From Microcaldota archaeon (lineage in GTDB: Archaea; Micrarchaeota; Micrarchaeia; Micrarchaeales; CABMGC01), in assembly GCA_021792235.1 (NCBI GenBank), contig JAJYVC010000001.1, positions 13,069 to 77,068 on the forward strand: a stretch of 64,000 bases of DNA. The letters run 5' to 3'. The translations under genes were made by a program, and so were the position numbers. The notes under the pieces are model-generated. The model was not told the origin of the DNA and ran no database searches. It worked only from the letters and a program-made list of their open reading frames with translations. Shown here piece by piece: positions 15,435 through 24,055 of this stretch; position 1 is the first letter of the stretch; each line of letters opens with the position of its first letter.

Positions 15435-16253
15435 ATGCATCAACGCCTATCAGGTCCTCAGAGTAAGCAGGAAAATCCAAGCAATTTCGATAACGCGCAG
15501 TTCCTGCTCCAATTCTTCAAGTACACTATACTAAAGGGTCCTCACATACACAAAGAGGTGCGAATAGTGAGGGAGATGGCGCAGCTGCTCAAGTCTGGTG
15601 CTGCTCCTGATCGGGAGACGCCTAGGGGAAGCGGGGAGGGGGTGCTTCTTATACCTGGACTTGCTGCAGGAGATTACACTCTGTCATTCCTCAGGCACTA
15701 CCTATCGCTGGCAGGATACAAAACGTATGCCTCAGGTATAGTCAGCAATGTCCTTCCTGCAGACACGATACTGCCAAGCCTAGAGGAAAAGATAGATCTC
15801 ATATATGCCGAGACCGGGAAAAAGGTATCGATAGTAGGCCACAGCCTTGGGGGCGCAATGGGAAAGCTGCTTTCCGACAGGAAGCCAGACAAGGTGCAGC
15901 AGGTCATAGGGCTTGGTCCTGTATTCAACCAATACATAGGCATAAGCCCATCACTTTTCTGTATAATGCTGCCAATAGCTGCATACGATATTGCAAGATT
16001 CGGGCGCGAGATTCTTGAGAAGGAGCTCGGCCTTTTCAAGGGCCTGTCGAAACCTGCTAAGGTGCCGCTTTCGTCCATCTACTCAAAGAGCGATGGGGTA
16101 CTCACCTTCAAATCATGCATGCGCGGCGACTCTGAGAACTATGAGGTAAATAGCACTCATGTAGGTATGGCCGTCAACAAGGAGGTCTTCAAGCTGGTTG
16201 CCGAGCTGCTCCACAAGGGATATAAAGCGCCAAAGGCCAGGATACATTACTAG
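15435..16253 (+). CDS. alpha/beta-hydrolase, lipase/esterase-like
   Basis: Predicted serine hydrolase of about 272 residues. The oxyanion-hole strand is GVLLIPGLAAGDYTL, and the nucleophile elbow is VSIVGHSLGGAMGKLL (Ser of GHSLGG near residue 139). An Asp candidate lies in YSKSDGVLTFKSC, and the His is probably in NSTHVGMAVNKEV. Such proteins resemble the family of small lipases and acyl-transfer enzymes active in membranes. No signal peptide is present. A TATA-like element (AATTTAAATA) lies at about 15388-15397. Its end overlaps the convergent DUF192 gene by four bases. Confidence 0.8.
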   Translation: MHQRLSGPQSKQENPSNFDNAQFLLQFFKYTILKGPHIHKEVRIVREMAQLLKSGAAPDRETPRGSGEGVLLIPGLAAGDYTLSFLRHYLSLAGYKTYASGIVSNVLPADTILPSLEEKIDLIYAETGKKVSIVGHSLGGAMGKLLSDRKPDKVQQVIGLGPVFNQYIGISPSLFCIMLPIAAYDIARFGREILEKELGLFKGLSKPAKVPLSSIYSKSDGVLTFKSCMRGDSENYEVNSTHVGMAVNKEVFKLVAELLHKGYKAPKARIHY

Positions 16254-16657
16254 ATTCTGAATCTGCTGCCCTTCCTGATACCTAGCCTTGATGCCATCCC
16301 TGCATTGATCTCTATCACGTACTTGGCATACTCTCTAGGAGCAACAGTTCTGCACGAGAATATCGATCTGCAGGGCTCAGCATTCTTCCATACGTGCACC
16401 GCCCTTCCAGATTGATCAAGCCATATTATATCTATGCTGAACCTCATGTTCAGCATCCAGAACCCATACCTTCCGGGCTTTCCAAAGACGAAGAGCATTC
16501 CGCCGTATTTTGGCACAGATTCGCGGCCCATCAGGCCTCTAGATATTTTTCTGAAGGAGTCTGCAACATCCACCCTGAATATGGTCTTGCCATAGCTCAC
16601 CGTGCGTTTCACGTACTTGGGCTTTCCGAAGAGGATGTCAGACAAGCCCATCGACAA
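16250..16657 (-). CDS. DUF192 family protein
   Basis: Small DUF192 protein of about 135 residues: TIFRVDVADSFRKISRGLMG, PKYGGMLFVFGKPGRYGFWM with LNMRFSIDIIWLD following, and the C-terminal AKYVIEINAGMASRLGIRKG. These are the family's landmarks (RGLM, GMLF, FWMKN-like, IDIIFLD). DUF192 has no established activity. Most bacterial members are exported; this one has no signal peptide. It lies seven bases downstream of the aldehyde dehydrogenase gene on the same strand. Confidence 0.85.
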   Translation of the reverse strand: MSMGLSDILFGKPKYVKRTVSYGKTIFRVDVADSFRKISRGLMGRESVPKYGGMLFVFGKPGRYGFWMLNMRFSIDIIWLDQSGRAVHVWKNAEPCRSIFSCRTVAPREYAKYVIEINAGMASRLGIRKGSRFRI

Positions 16658-16664
16658 AACCCGC

Positions 16665-18284
16665 TTACTTTACAATTGTCTGGCTCTGCTCGCGCATGAA
16701 CTGCTGGAGGTAGAACCTGCTGCCGCTTCCCTTGCCTGTGAGTGCGCTGTGTTTCCATCCAACAAAGGTCTGAAGACCGACTATCGCACCCGTGCTTGCG
16801 CTTGTCTCCCTGTTCACGTAGAGCACTCCTGCATTTAGCCTTTCCGTGAACTCCCTTATCTCTCCCTTCTTTTCACTGTACAAGCCTGCAGTCAGCCCGT
16901 ATGGCACATCGTTGGCCATCTCGATAGCGTCATCGAACTTCTTGTAAGATGTTATGGATAGGAACGGCAAGAAGAGCTCTTCGTGGAACAGTATGCTCTT
17001 GTGGTCCCCTTCCATTATGGTCGGCTCCACATATGCTCCGTTCATTCCCGTATCAACTGTCCTTCCCCCTAATATGATCCTGCCGCCCTTAGATACCTCC
17101 TGCACCGCATTCCTGTACCTCTCAAGCGCAACCTTGCTTATCAGCGGTCCAATGTAGTTCTCCTTTAGGAGCGGGTTGCCCACCCTAAACGTCCTAACCT
17201 TATCTACAAGCTTGCTTATGAATTCCTCCTTCACAGACTCCTGCACGTAAACCCTCGACGCAGCGCTACACTTCTGCCCGCAAAATCCGAATGCTGCACT
17301 AGCTATTCCAGACACTGCATAATCGAGATTCGCATACTTCGATACTATGACTGGATTCTTCCCGCCCATCTCGACTATGAAAGGCTTTAGTAGTCCGGCA
17401 TCGTAGGATTTCTTTAGCATGCCTATTCCGGTGCTCTTGGATCCTGTGAACACTATGCCTCCGACTTTCGGGTTTATTGCAAGTTCATCTCCAACCTCCG
17501 CTCCTGGACCCGTGACATAATTGAACACACCATGCGGCACTCCCGCATCGTTGAACACCTTGTATATCTCAAGTCCGGTCAGCATGGTCATGTTGTCTGT
17601 CGATGAGGGCTTGAACACCACCGTATTTCCTGTAATCATTGCCCCTGTGCTCATCCCTACCGATATCGACACGGGAAAGTTGAATGGTGCTATTACTCCG
17701 AACACACCGTACGGCCTCATGACTATTCTTCCTTTCTCCTCCCTTCCAGGAGCTCCCTGAAACCCTGTCTTTACCTTTGCCGTGCTTGCAGGCAGCGAAG
17801 TCCTTCTGACGTATCCCTTATTCTTCTCCATGTCAAGCGCATAATATCTAAGGAAGTCTATTGCTTCATCCACCTCACCAACCGACTCGTACCTGCTCTT
17901 GCCGTTCTCTATGCTCAACATTGCCGATATCTCGAACTTCCTATGCGAGAAAATGTCTGCCGCCTTCATGAATACCTTCACCCTCTCCATGTAATCCATA
18001 CGACTCCATTCGCCGAAGGCTTCATGCGCGGCTTCTATGGCCTGCTTAGCGCTCTCCCGGTCTCCTTTCTGGAAGGTACCTATAAGGCTGCCGTCTATGG
18101 GTGAGTACTCGTTTATCTCCGCTCCTGCAGACACCTCCCTGCCGTCGATGTACATCTGGTGCTTCTTACCCAGGGCCTCCCTCTTCACCCTTTTAACAGA
18201 GTCATCGAAAAGCCTGTCGAATTCGTCTTCTTTCCCATCCTCTAGGAATGTCTTGTAAGTAAATTCGTTCCTAAACTCAGGCAC
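16665..18284 (-). CDS. aldehyde dehydrogenase, 1-pyrroline-5-carboxylate dehydrogenase type
   Basis: NAD(P)-dependent aldehyde dehydrogenase of 539 residues, most like PruA/RocA enzymes that oxidise glutamate semialdehyde (P5C) to glutamate. The fold is shown by FGVIAPFNFPVSISVGMSTG, GNTVVFKPSSTD, FTGSKSTGIGM, the general base Glu in VEMGGKNPVIV and the catalytic Cys in GFCGQKCSAASRVYV, with the C-terminal TGAIVGLQTFVGWKHSALTG. The long N-terminus (about 60 residues before YIDGREV) also fits the P5C group. No proline dehydrogenase gene is nearby, so the physiological substrate remains a guess. Confidence 0.85.
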   Translation of the reverse strand: MPEFRNEFTYKTFLEDGKEDEFDRLFDDSVKRVKREALGKKHQMYIDGREVSAGAEINEYSPIDGSLIGTFQKGDRESAKQAIEAAHEAFGEWSRMDYMERVKVFMKAADIFSHRKFEISAMLSIENGKSRYESVGEVDEAIDFLRYYALDMEKNKGYVRRTSLPASTAKVKTGFQGAPGREEKGRIVMRPYGVFGVIAPFNFPVSISVGMSTGAMITGNTVVFKPSSTDNMTMLTGLEIYKVFNDAGVPHGVFNYVTGPGAEVGDELAINPKVGGIVFTGSKSTGIGMLKKSYDAGLLKPFIVEMGGKNPVIVSKYANLDYAVSGIASAAFGFCGQKCSAASRVYVQESVKEEFISKLVDKVRTFRVGNPLLKENYIGPLISKVALERYRNAVQEVSKGGRIILGGRTVDTGMNGAYVEPTIMEGDHKSILFHEELFLPFLSITSYKKFDDAIEMANDVPYGLTAGLYSEKKGEIREFTERLNAGVLYVNRETSASTGAIVGLQTFVGWKHSALTGKGSGSRFYLQQFMREQSQTIVK

Positions 18285-18387
18285 ATTTCCACCTTAGCAG
18301 ATATATCGAACAAAACATATAAAGATTGGGATTTTCATGCCGGAAGCGCATGACAAGATATTTATTATTTGACGTTGATAAACAATC

Positions 18388-19092
18388 ATGGCGACCGGGC
18401 AGGCAGAGTTACAGGTAGAGATACACAACGGCTCCGATGTTATAGAGCTTGTCAACAGCGATGCTACATGGAGGGACCTTCTCCTTGAACTGGTCGAGAG
18501 GAACAAACTGGATCCGTGGAACATAGACATAATAGAGATAGTCGACAGGTACATAGACACAGTAAAGAAGCTGAAGGTTCTTGACTTAAGGGTCCCGGCA
18601 AACATAATACTTGCAGCAGCGATACTCCTGAGGCTCAAGAGCAATTACATAAGCCTGCACGATTATGAGGAGACTGGCGAGGTTGCAATAGACGATGGCA
18701 TCCAGCGTCCCGGAGTCATCGTTGACCAGCTTAACTTCAGGCTCAGGATACCTCCTAAGAGAAAGGTGTCTCTTTCAGAGCTGATATCTGCACTGGATGA
18801 GGCCATGAAGATGAAGGAATCCCACATGTCTCCGGCGCAGAAGGCCGAACCATTCATACCAATCAAGATAGACAACTTCGACATAGAGGCTGAGACAGAG
18901 AAGCTGCTTGACATAATAAAGGACAATATGGATAGGAGCAGCATGGTCACCTTCTCCTATCTTTCCAGCCTGACATCGATAAACGATCCGCTCCTCGAGC
19001 TGTTCATACCACTCCTCTTCCTTGCACACAAGGACAAGGTGGCAATAGTGCAGGAGAAGTTCTTCGCAGAGATAATAATAGCGCTGAAGTAG
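18388..19092 (+). CDS. scpA: segregation and condensation protein A
   Basis: Kleisin subunit of the SMC-ScpAB condensin. It has 234 residues with the N-terminal ATWRDLLLELVERNKLDPWNIDIIEIVDRY, the long helix LRVPANIILAAAILLRLKSNYI, and the C-terminal winged-helix region FSYLSSLTSINDPLLELFIPLLFLAHKDKVAI that ends EKFFAEIIIALK. The family's DPWDIDI motif appears as DPWNIDI. It is directly abutted by scpB (the stop is followed at once by the next ATG), so the two are co-translated. No SMC gene is in the window. Confidence 0.92.
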   Translation: MATGQAELQVEIHNGSDVIELVNSDATWRDLLLELVERNKLDPWNIDIIEIVDRYIDTVKKLKVLDLRVPANIILAAAILLRLKSNYISLHDYEETGEVAIDDGIQRPGVIVDQLNFRLRIPPKRKVSLSELISALDEAMKMKESHMSPAQKAEPFIPIKIDNFDIEAETEKLLDIIKDNMDRSSMVTFSYLSSLTSINDPLLELFIPLLFLAHKDKVAIVQEKFFAEIIIALK

Positions 19093-19560
19093 ATGTTGAT
19101 GGAGGACGAATCCGATTACAAGAAGCTCATAGAGGCTGCGCTCTTCATGGCCCCGAGCGCAATGAGCATAGGTGAAATATCAACCGCAACTGGCATAGCA
19201 TCGCCCGGCACCATAGAGAGGATGCTCAATGAGCTAATGGCCGAATACGATGCAAGGGACACGTCGCTGAAGATAATTGCCATAAGCGGGAAGTACATGC
19301 TCAGCCTCAAGGATCCATACATATCGAGGGTGAGCTCGCTTGCAAAAGGTCCTGACATAAGCCGCGGAGCCCTCCGGATACTGGCATATATAAGCAAGAA
19401 CGAAGGCGTGATGCAGAGCGACCTAGTCAAGTACTTCGGTTCATCGACATACGACTACATGAATGAGCTTACGGAGAAGGAGTTCGTGCAGTCGCACAAG
19501 TACAAGAGGACCAAGAAGGTGGAGACCACGCCGAAGTTCAACGAGTATTTCAGCGTATGA
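19093..19560 (+). CDS. scpB: segregation and condensation protein B
   Basis: ScpB, the winged-helix partner of ScpA, of about 155 residues. LIEAALFMAPSAMSIGEIS starts the first wHTH. The second contains GALRILAYISKNEGVMQSDLVKYFGSSTYDYMNEL, with KYKRTKKVETTPKFNEYFSV at the end, matching the usual GR...YgTT.kFleyFgl tail in degenerate form. The ATG begins right after the scpA stop, and its own end overlaps the kinase gene by four bases. Confidence 0.9.
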   Translation: MLMEDESDYKKLIEAALFMAPSAMSIGEISTATGIASPGTIERMLNELMAEYDARDTSLKIIAISGKYMLSLKDPYISRVSSLAKGPDISRGALRILAYISKNEGVMQSDLVKYFGSSTYDYMNELTEKEFVQSHKYKRTKKVETTPKFNEYFSV

Positions 19561-20099
19561 CCATGGAGCTCATATTCATATATGGTCCTCCTGGAGTCGG
19601 AAAGCTTACGGTGGCAAACGTGCTCTCATCAATTACTGGATATCAGGTATTTCACAACCACATAGCCATAGATCTTGTCAAGCCAGTATATGGATACGGA
19701 AACAAGAAATCAGAGGACTTGATAATGGCAGTGAATCTCTCTGCGATAGCCGTCGCAGTAGCAAAGGATTCCAGTATAATATTCACTTATGCTCGGCCCA
19801 ACGACTCCAGATTCATAAAAAACGCAGTAGACCTTGTGGAATCCGGAGGCGGTAGAGCCAGGTTCGTTCAGCTAAAGTGCGATCCAGCTTACCTGCATAT
19901 GAGGATAGCATCAAGAAAAGGCACAAGATATAGCAAAATAACTGACATTGATGGGCTGCGAAGATTCAGCAGGATTCATGGCCCGTTCAGGAGGATAGCT
20001 TCAATGCCCGGCATAAGCGTTGACACTTCTAAGCTCTCCGCAGCACAGACTGCTGCAAGGATAGCTAAGGCACTAAGACTCAAGGCAAAGAGCCGCTGA
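19557..20099 (+). CDS. P-loop kinase-like protein
   Basis: Small P-loop NTPase of about 180 residues. Walker A is IYGPPGVGKLTVA at residues 7-19, with Leu in place of the second Ser/Thr-adjacent residue and Thr retained. It continues with FHNHIAIDLVKPVYG and IIFTYARPNDSRFIKNAVDLVE, then a region rich in Arg (RIASRKGTRYSK) that may form a lid. This pattern resembles shikimate-kinase/AAA_18-type proteins of unknown substrate. It is translationally coupled to scpB (ATGA overlap) and so belongs to the scpAB transcript, though a link to chromosome segregation is not shown by the sequence. Confidence 0.7.
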   Translation: MTMELIFIYGPPGVGKLTVANVLSSITGYQVFHNHIAIDLVKPVYGYGNKKSEDLIMAVNLSAIAVAVAKDSSIIFTYARPNDSRFIKNAVDLVESGGGRARFVQLKCDPAYLHMRIASRKGTRYSKITDIDGLRRFSRIHGPFRRIASMPGISVDTSKLSAAQTAARIAKALRLKAKSR

Positions 20100-20101
20100 G
20101 A

Positions 20102-20764
20102 TCATCCTATCCTTCCTATCTCAACATACGTAGCAGGTACTCTTCCTCCAGTCAGGCAGCCATTGCCAACATAGAGTATGCCTGAGTTTGTGTAGCATAC
20201 CCACACTGTGCCATTTACGCTCAGGCCGTATCCCGTGCCAGACATCCCATTGTCAATCTTTACTGTGGCATTACCTCCATCAGTCATATTAGTACCTACA
20301 TTGCTGGTCGACTGCGAATCAGCAACGTTGAACCTTATTCCCTGCGGCGTTCCCTGGGACATCATGGTGCCGTTGGGGACGAAAGCAGCACCGAACCCGC
20401 TCCAGTAGGTGCCAGTATTCTGCCCTACAGTGGCCCACATATATGTCGTTCCATTGATCGGAGAGTAGGCGTATGTGACGTTGCCGCACATGAACGTGCT
20501 ATTTATAGGAGTGCATGAAGTCTGCACGCATTCATATCCTGGCAGGGAGCTGCATGAAGGCGGCTTTACCGAGGTTGTGGTGTTATATGAAACATTGGCC
20601 TCCGTCGATGTAACCAGGGTGCTGGCGTTCCCCAGCCGCACGTAAGGTATCGAAGACGAGACAGAAACTGCGTTGGAAGAGATATTCAACCCCTGCAACA
20701 CAAGTATTATTGCAATGAATATCGCGATGATTATCAAGACATGCACATATGTGTATTTGGCCAT
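20102..20764 (-). CDS. secreted or membrane-anchored protein, unknown function
   Basis: I do not recognise a family. Residues 1-30 give a signal anchor (YVHVLIIIAIFIAIILVLQG) with the remainder outside the cell. The ectodomain is rich in Ser, Thr and Asn with many N-glycosylation sequons (NAS, NVS, NTT, NST, NVT, NGT, NMT, NAT), and it has several paired Cys (SCSSLPGYECVQTSC, VCYTN, NGCL) that could form disulfides. It ends in TYVEIGRIG. It converges on the scpAB-kinase operon with a one-base gap. A surface structural or adhesive role is plausible, but there is no direct evidence. Confidence 0.6.
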   Translation of the reverse strand: MAKYTYVHVLIIIAIFIAIILVLQGLNISSNAVSVSSSIPYVRLGNASTLVTSTEANVSYNTTTSVKPPSCSSLPGYECVQTSCTPINSTFMCGNVTYAYSPINGTTYMWATVGQNTGTYWSGFGAAFVPNGTMMSQGTPQGIRFNVADSQSTSNVGTNMTDGGNATVKIDNGMSGTGYGLSVNGTVWVCYTNSGILYVGNGCLTGGRVPATYVEIGRIG

Positions 20765-20807
20765 TTACAGCACCAGCAATTCATCGTACGCAAAGCATTT
20801 ATCCATT

Positions 20808-21350
20808 TCAATAGGTTGGATGCAGCTCTTCTACTCTGTCCTTGAAGTTGATATACAAAGCAGCGACAAAGAGATACGAAGAGAGCCTGTTCAGGTATGC
20901 GATGACCATATTGCCAATCCTGTAGTTTCCTGCAGCGGCGACGATCATTCTCTCGGTGCGTCTGGCAATCGATCTGGCCATATGCAGGTGGGCTGCAGCC
21001 CTGCTGCCTCCAGGCAGCACGAACTTGTCAAGCCCAGGCATAAGATCTCCTAGCTCCTTTATAGACGCTTCAAGGCGCGCTGATGCATCAGGCTTCAATT
21101 TGGACTCAACTTCCTTCTTCCCATCAGCAGATGCAAGCTCAGCTCCGATTACGAAAAGGTCGTTCTGGATCGATTTTAGCTGGTCTGCGATAAGTTTATC
21201 ATCAACGTATGACAATGCCACTCCTACTGCGCTGTTGAGCTCATCAAGACTGCCTATCGCTTCCATAAGCTTATCTGATTTCTTCAGCCTTGTCCCGGCA
21301 AGCGTGCCAGTAGTGCCGTCATCCCCTCTTCCAGTATAGTACTTTGGCAA
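20808..21350 (-). CDS. cob(I)alamin adenosyltransferase, PduO type
   Basis: Converts cob(I)alamin plus ATP to adenosylcobalamin. It has 180 residues with the ATP motif YTGRGDDGTTGTLAG at residues 5-19, GSLDELNSAVGVAL, IQNDLFVIGAELA, FVLPGGSRAAAHLHMARSIARRTER (the conserved PGG and R..CRRAER-like region) and YLNRLSSYLFVAALYIN. All landmarks of the PduO/MMAB trimeric fold are present. No other cobalamin genes are visible, suggesting salvage. A B12-dependent enzyme elsewhere would be needed. Confidence 0.92.
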   Translation of the reverse strand: MPKYYTGRGDDGTTGTLAGTRLKKSDKLMEAIGSLDELNSAVGVALSYVDDKLIADQLKSIQNDLFVIGAELASADGKKEVESKLKPDASARLEASIKELGDLMPGLDKFVLPGGSRAAAHLHMARSIARRTERMIVAAAGNYRIGNMVIAYLNRLSSYLFVAALYINFKDRVEELHPTY

Positions 21351-21412
21351 GCCTTCACCAATATATTAAAGTATTTATTATCCATCTAGTACTAAACTAT
21401 TTTAATCCATAA

Positions 21413-21483
21413 GGGCTCGTAGTCCAGCGGTAAGACGCTACCCTCACACGGTAGAGATCGGAGTTCGACTCTCCGCGGGCCCA
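21413..21483 (+). tRNA. tRNA-Val(CAC)
   Basis: Cloverleaf: acceptor GGGCTCG/CGGGCCC, anticodon stem CTACC/GGTAG around CTCACAC (anticodon CAC, Val), T arm CGGAG/CTCCG with TTCGACT, and discriminator A. No CCA is encoded and there is no intron. Its last 22 bases recur exactly at 27358-27379, marking it as the attachment site of the accessory region that follows. Confidence 0.93.
21462..21483 (+). repeat. attL-like 3' end of tRNA-Val
   Basis: The 22 bases from the T arm through the discriminator of tRNA-Val are repeated exactly at 27358-27379. Archaeal and bacterial tyrosine integrases commonly recombine within tRNA 3' ends, leaving the intact tRNA at one edge and a partial copy at the other. 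Confidence 0.75.
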
Positions 21484-21561
21484 ATCTATCAACGTGAATA
21501 GTATCAATTTTAATAATCTTGAATCCTGCACCTTCAAATAAAGTTGTTTGTACATTTTAAT

Positions 21562-21803
21562 TTAAAACTTCTTATCATCGCTAAATAGATTTACAAGTTT
21601 AAGTAGCTGCTCATTTTCTGCACGTTCTTCGCCAGCGTTGAGCCTTCTCTTTATATGGTCCCTAAGCTGATCTATCTCATTTGTGTTAATTTCATTGTTC
21701 TCATCTACAACTTATCTATCCCTCTGATAAAAGAAACTATTTGATCTTGAAGTGCAGCTATAAGTTCATTTAGAGATAGCTTCTTAAGTTGTTCAAATAC
21801 CAT
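21562..21803 (-). pseudogene. small helical protein broken by a frameshift
   Basis: The first frame reads MVFEQLKKLSLNELIAALQD and stops after about 32 codons. After a one-base shift near 21710 it continues DENNEINTNEIDQLRDHIKR, then RLNAGEERAENEQLLKLVNL to a stop. Together they make a charged helical protein of about 80 residues. I do not recognise a family. It lies just inside the island next to the tRNA, where integrated elements often carry small regulatory genes; that role is a guess. Confidence 0.4.
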
Positions 21804-21978
21804 AACTTCACAGATTTGGTATAGATGTATTTAAATAAACATTCTTAAAAATCTCCATAAATACCATAAAGACAGGAGCTTGTATTTATATCCGCAAAGC
21901 TTCAACAGTGTTTCATAGACATGGAAAACTGTTCTATTATCATGCAACATGCACGTCTGATCCAGATATTTAGCGAAA

Positions 21979-22074
21979 TCATGATGAATTATTAGCATCT
22001 GCTAAATTACAAACAGTGCCTCCTCCGCTTGCGTCTGCGAATGTTATAGTACAAGCCCCATTAATATTACTGTT
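21979..22074 (-). other. possible C-terminal coding remnant
   Basis: The minus strand has about 32 open codons without a start, reading SNINGACTITFADASGGGTV then CNLADANNSS before a stop. The Thr/Gly/Cys-rich pattern resembles the tail of a secreted surface protein. The rest of the stretch 21804-22240 shows no gene and is AT-rich. Confidence 0.2.
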
Positions 22075-22254
22075 TTATCCTTACTGTATAATATCAGATA
22101 TGTCGAACTGCGGACTCATACCTTAGACAAACAAAAGGCAAAAAGTTCTTTTCTAGCTTTATATAGTTACAAAATTGACATCAAATGTGTTGATTTTAGA
22201 GTCAAGTAGTAAACTATATATATGAAAAAATCCACAATATGTATGATGAGTATT

Positions 22255-22707
22255 ATGGTAACTAAAACGATAATAGTAGACAAAAAGAATGGAACTATGA
22301 AGGGAGTAGAGGATTTAACAATTCGCCCTCCTACAAGTGGTGGCTATAAGGGATATTTGGGTTCAGGTCCCGCGAAATGGGAAGTGGAAGCAGATGGTGC
22401 ACTTGTTAAGGCGCACAGAAGTGGTGCCGGCAGAGGCAGATCACTGGATACAACCTGGAGGGCGCAGGAGATGACTGAAGACTTCGTTGTAGTAGATACA
22501 AAAGGAAAAGAGCTTGTTTCAGGAAAAGCAGGCGATTACCTCGTAATTTCGGAGACGGGAAAGTATGACTACGGCATGAACGGAGGCACACCAAGACCTG
22601 GATGGTATAATTCTGGACTGAAGTTTGAAGTAGTTAAAAAGGGAGATGAAGAATTCACTAAGTTCGTTGCTTTAAAAGCTGCAGCTAAGGGATCTCTAAG
22701 ATCCTGA
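22255..22707 (+). CDS. hypothetical protein, about 150 aa
   Basis: I do not recognise a family. The frame opens at 22222, but a TATA-like box (CTATATATA, 22214-22222) overlaps that ATG, so starts at 22243, 22246 or 22255 fit better; 22255 gives MVTKTIIVDKKNGTMKGVED. The protein is soluble, Lys- and Gly-rich, with RPPTSGGYKGYLGSGPAKWE, AHRSGAGRGRS, DFVVVDTKGKELVSGKAGDYLVI and DYGMNGGTPRPGWYNSGLKF. The alternation suggests a beta-rich fold. It is intact within an otherwise decayed part of the island. Confidence 0.6.
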   Translation: MVTKTIIVDKKNGTMKGVEDLTIRPPTSGGYKGYLGSGPAKWEVEADGALVKAHRSGAGRGRSLDTTWRAQEMTEDFVVVDTKGKELVSGKAGDYLVISETGKYDYGMNGGTPRPGWYNSGLKFEVVKKGDEEFTKFVALKAAAKGSLRS

Positions 22708-22813
22708 ATATAGCTTAGTTAAATAAGAACCAACTTTGACTTAGTATTGAATTTATGGGTAACTTCTGGCATAACTGCTACTATTAAAGGCGTTTTTGTA
22801 TAAATAGCCAGAT

Positions 22814-22837
22814 TGTGTCTATACACTTATAGACACA
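22814..22837. promoter_or_regulatory. perfect 10-bp palindrome upstream of the AbiEi-like relic
   Basis: Arms TGTGTCTATA and TATAGACACA are separated by CACT, and the whole ends nine bases before the ATG at 22847. It also offers TATA-like bases. AbiEi-type antitoxins are known to bind inverted repeats in their own promoters, so this may be the old operator. Confidence 0.5.
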
Positions 22838-22846
22838 TTACTGCAC

Positions 22847-23348
22847 ATGTCAGATAGGTTGAACCGCAGGCCCATTTTGGAATTTACAACTACAAGAGCG
22901 GTGTTCGATTACTTTGGCAGAAAAGGGCGTAAGGCGAAGAACCTTGCAAGAATTGTATCTTACTATACGGGGCTTTGGACGTAGAATTCCAAGCCAGACA
23001 TAATTGCGATCAAGAAGATACGACGCTTAAGCATACGCGTATTCGAAGGTGGAAAAGAAATGGTGTTTGTTCATCATATACCTGCCAGATATTTTTTGGG
23101 TTTTGATATAATCAGCTACGGCGAATTAAAAATACCAGTATCAGATCCAGAAAAGACGCTGATTGACCTGTTTTATTACAAGGTAAGGTTTCCGATACAG
23201 TATTATGACAGCTTCTCAGAGCTGTTAAAAGGGAAAAATCACCAAGTATCTCAGGGCCTATGACGGCCATACCAAAAAGGCCGTGCCCAATTTCATAAAT
23301 AGATACAAAAGGAGCGCAAATTCGGTAAAGTTGCAAAGCCCGTATTGA
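22847..23348 (+). pseudogene. AbiEi-like (type IV antitoxin) gene, decayed
   Basis: The 5' part reads MSDRLNRRPILEFTTTRAVF and is open for 45 codons to a TAG at 22982. After the stop, an in-frame stretch contains IRVFEGGKEMVFVHHIPARY, then ISYGELKIPVSDPEKTLIDL with FYYKVRFPIQYYDSF following. The SDPEKTLIDL motif is characteristic of AbiEi-family antitoxin C-terminal domains. A further one-base shift near 23236 leads to KITKYLRAYDGHTKKAVPNF and a stop at 23348. At least one nonsense mutation and one frameshift make it a pseudogene. No AbiEii nucleotidyltransferase follows. Confidence 0.55.
22861..22882 (+). repeat. copy of a 22-bp sequence also found at 28037
   Basis: It matches 28037-28058 at 20 of 22 positions around the core GGCCCAT and resembles the last bases of tRNA-Val. 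It lies within the first codons of the AbiEi-like relic (NRRPILE). It may be coding similarity or an old attachment-site scar. Confidence 0.3.
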
Positions 23349-23470
23349 CGGACAACATTAACAACGCGCAGGCTGCAACAGCGGCGAAGGGCAAGTGCCA
23401 TGGTGCTGTAACTCCGCTTGCAAGGAACTGTTGCGGAAAGGTTTTAATTCAACATGATTAAATATAACTT

Positions 23471-24040
23471 ATGGGATCAGGGCATCACATCTGGGATAAA
23501 GCCGCAGCTATTAGGTTGCTTAATGATGATAGGGAAAGATCTGAAAATGCTGAATTCCTCAAAGACGTCTTAAGGCCAACAAAGCAGGTCATAGTGGACC
23601 TTGGCTGCGGTTCCGGGTACTACGCGACAAAGCTGAAACCTTTCGCATCAATGCTTTATTGCATAGACAGCAGCGAAGAAATGCTGTCTGTGGCACGCGA
23701 AAGGGTCCATGGCAAAAACATAACGTTTCTCAAAGAGGATTCATCCGGGATCTCCCTCTCTAACTACTCAGTAGACATAGTTTTCATGGCAAACTCGTTC
23801 CACGACATGGAAGACAAATTCGGCGCAAGCGCGGAGATCGCCAGGATTCTGAAGCCTAACGGCATTATAATAGTCATTGACTGGAAGAAGGGCTCTAAGC
23901 AAAACGCCAAAGAGCATCGCGGGCCTCCTGACAGCATACGAATGTCAGAGGCAGAGTATCTTAGGTGGTTTTCCAAGTTCAAAATTAAAGCCAGGTTTGA
24001 AGCAGGAACAGACCATTTCGGTCTTGTACTAAAGAAATAA
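23471..24040 (+). CDS. class I SAM-dependent methyltransferase
   Basis: Methyltransferase of about 189 residues of the Methyltransf_11/25 type. Motif I is VIVDLGCGSGYYATKL, the acidic loop is LYCIDSSEEMLSVAR, motif IV is VDIVFMANSFHDMEDK, and ILKPNGIIIVIDWKKG follows. The short C-terminal part has SIRMSEAEYLRWFSKFKIK. It has no paired Cys typical of arsenite methyltransferases, so the substrate is open. TTTTAA at about 23442-23447 places transcription at the ATG, suggesting a leaderless message. It sits between the relic and the mercury operon but is separated from the latter by 300 bp. Confidence 0.78.
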   Translation: MGSGHHIWDKAAAIRLLNDDRERSENAEFLKDVLRPTKQVIVDLGCGSGYYATKLKPFASMLYCIDSSEEMLSVARERVHGKNITFLKEDSSGISLSNYSVDIVFMANSFHDMEDKFGASAEIARILKPNGIIIVIDWKKGSKQNAKEHRGPPDSIRMSEAEYLRWFSKFKIKARFEAGTDHFGLVLKK

Positions 24041-24055
24041 ATTGGTTCGGCACCA

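Noticed and set aside
23471..24040. Arsenite methyltransferase (ArsM) in the mercury island
   Set aside because: The Cys residues needed by ArsM are not present in the right places; a general class I methyltransferase is all the sequence supports.
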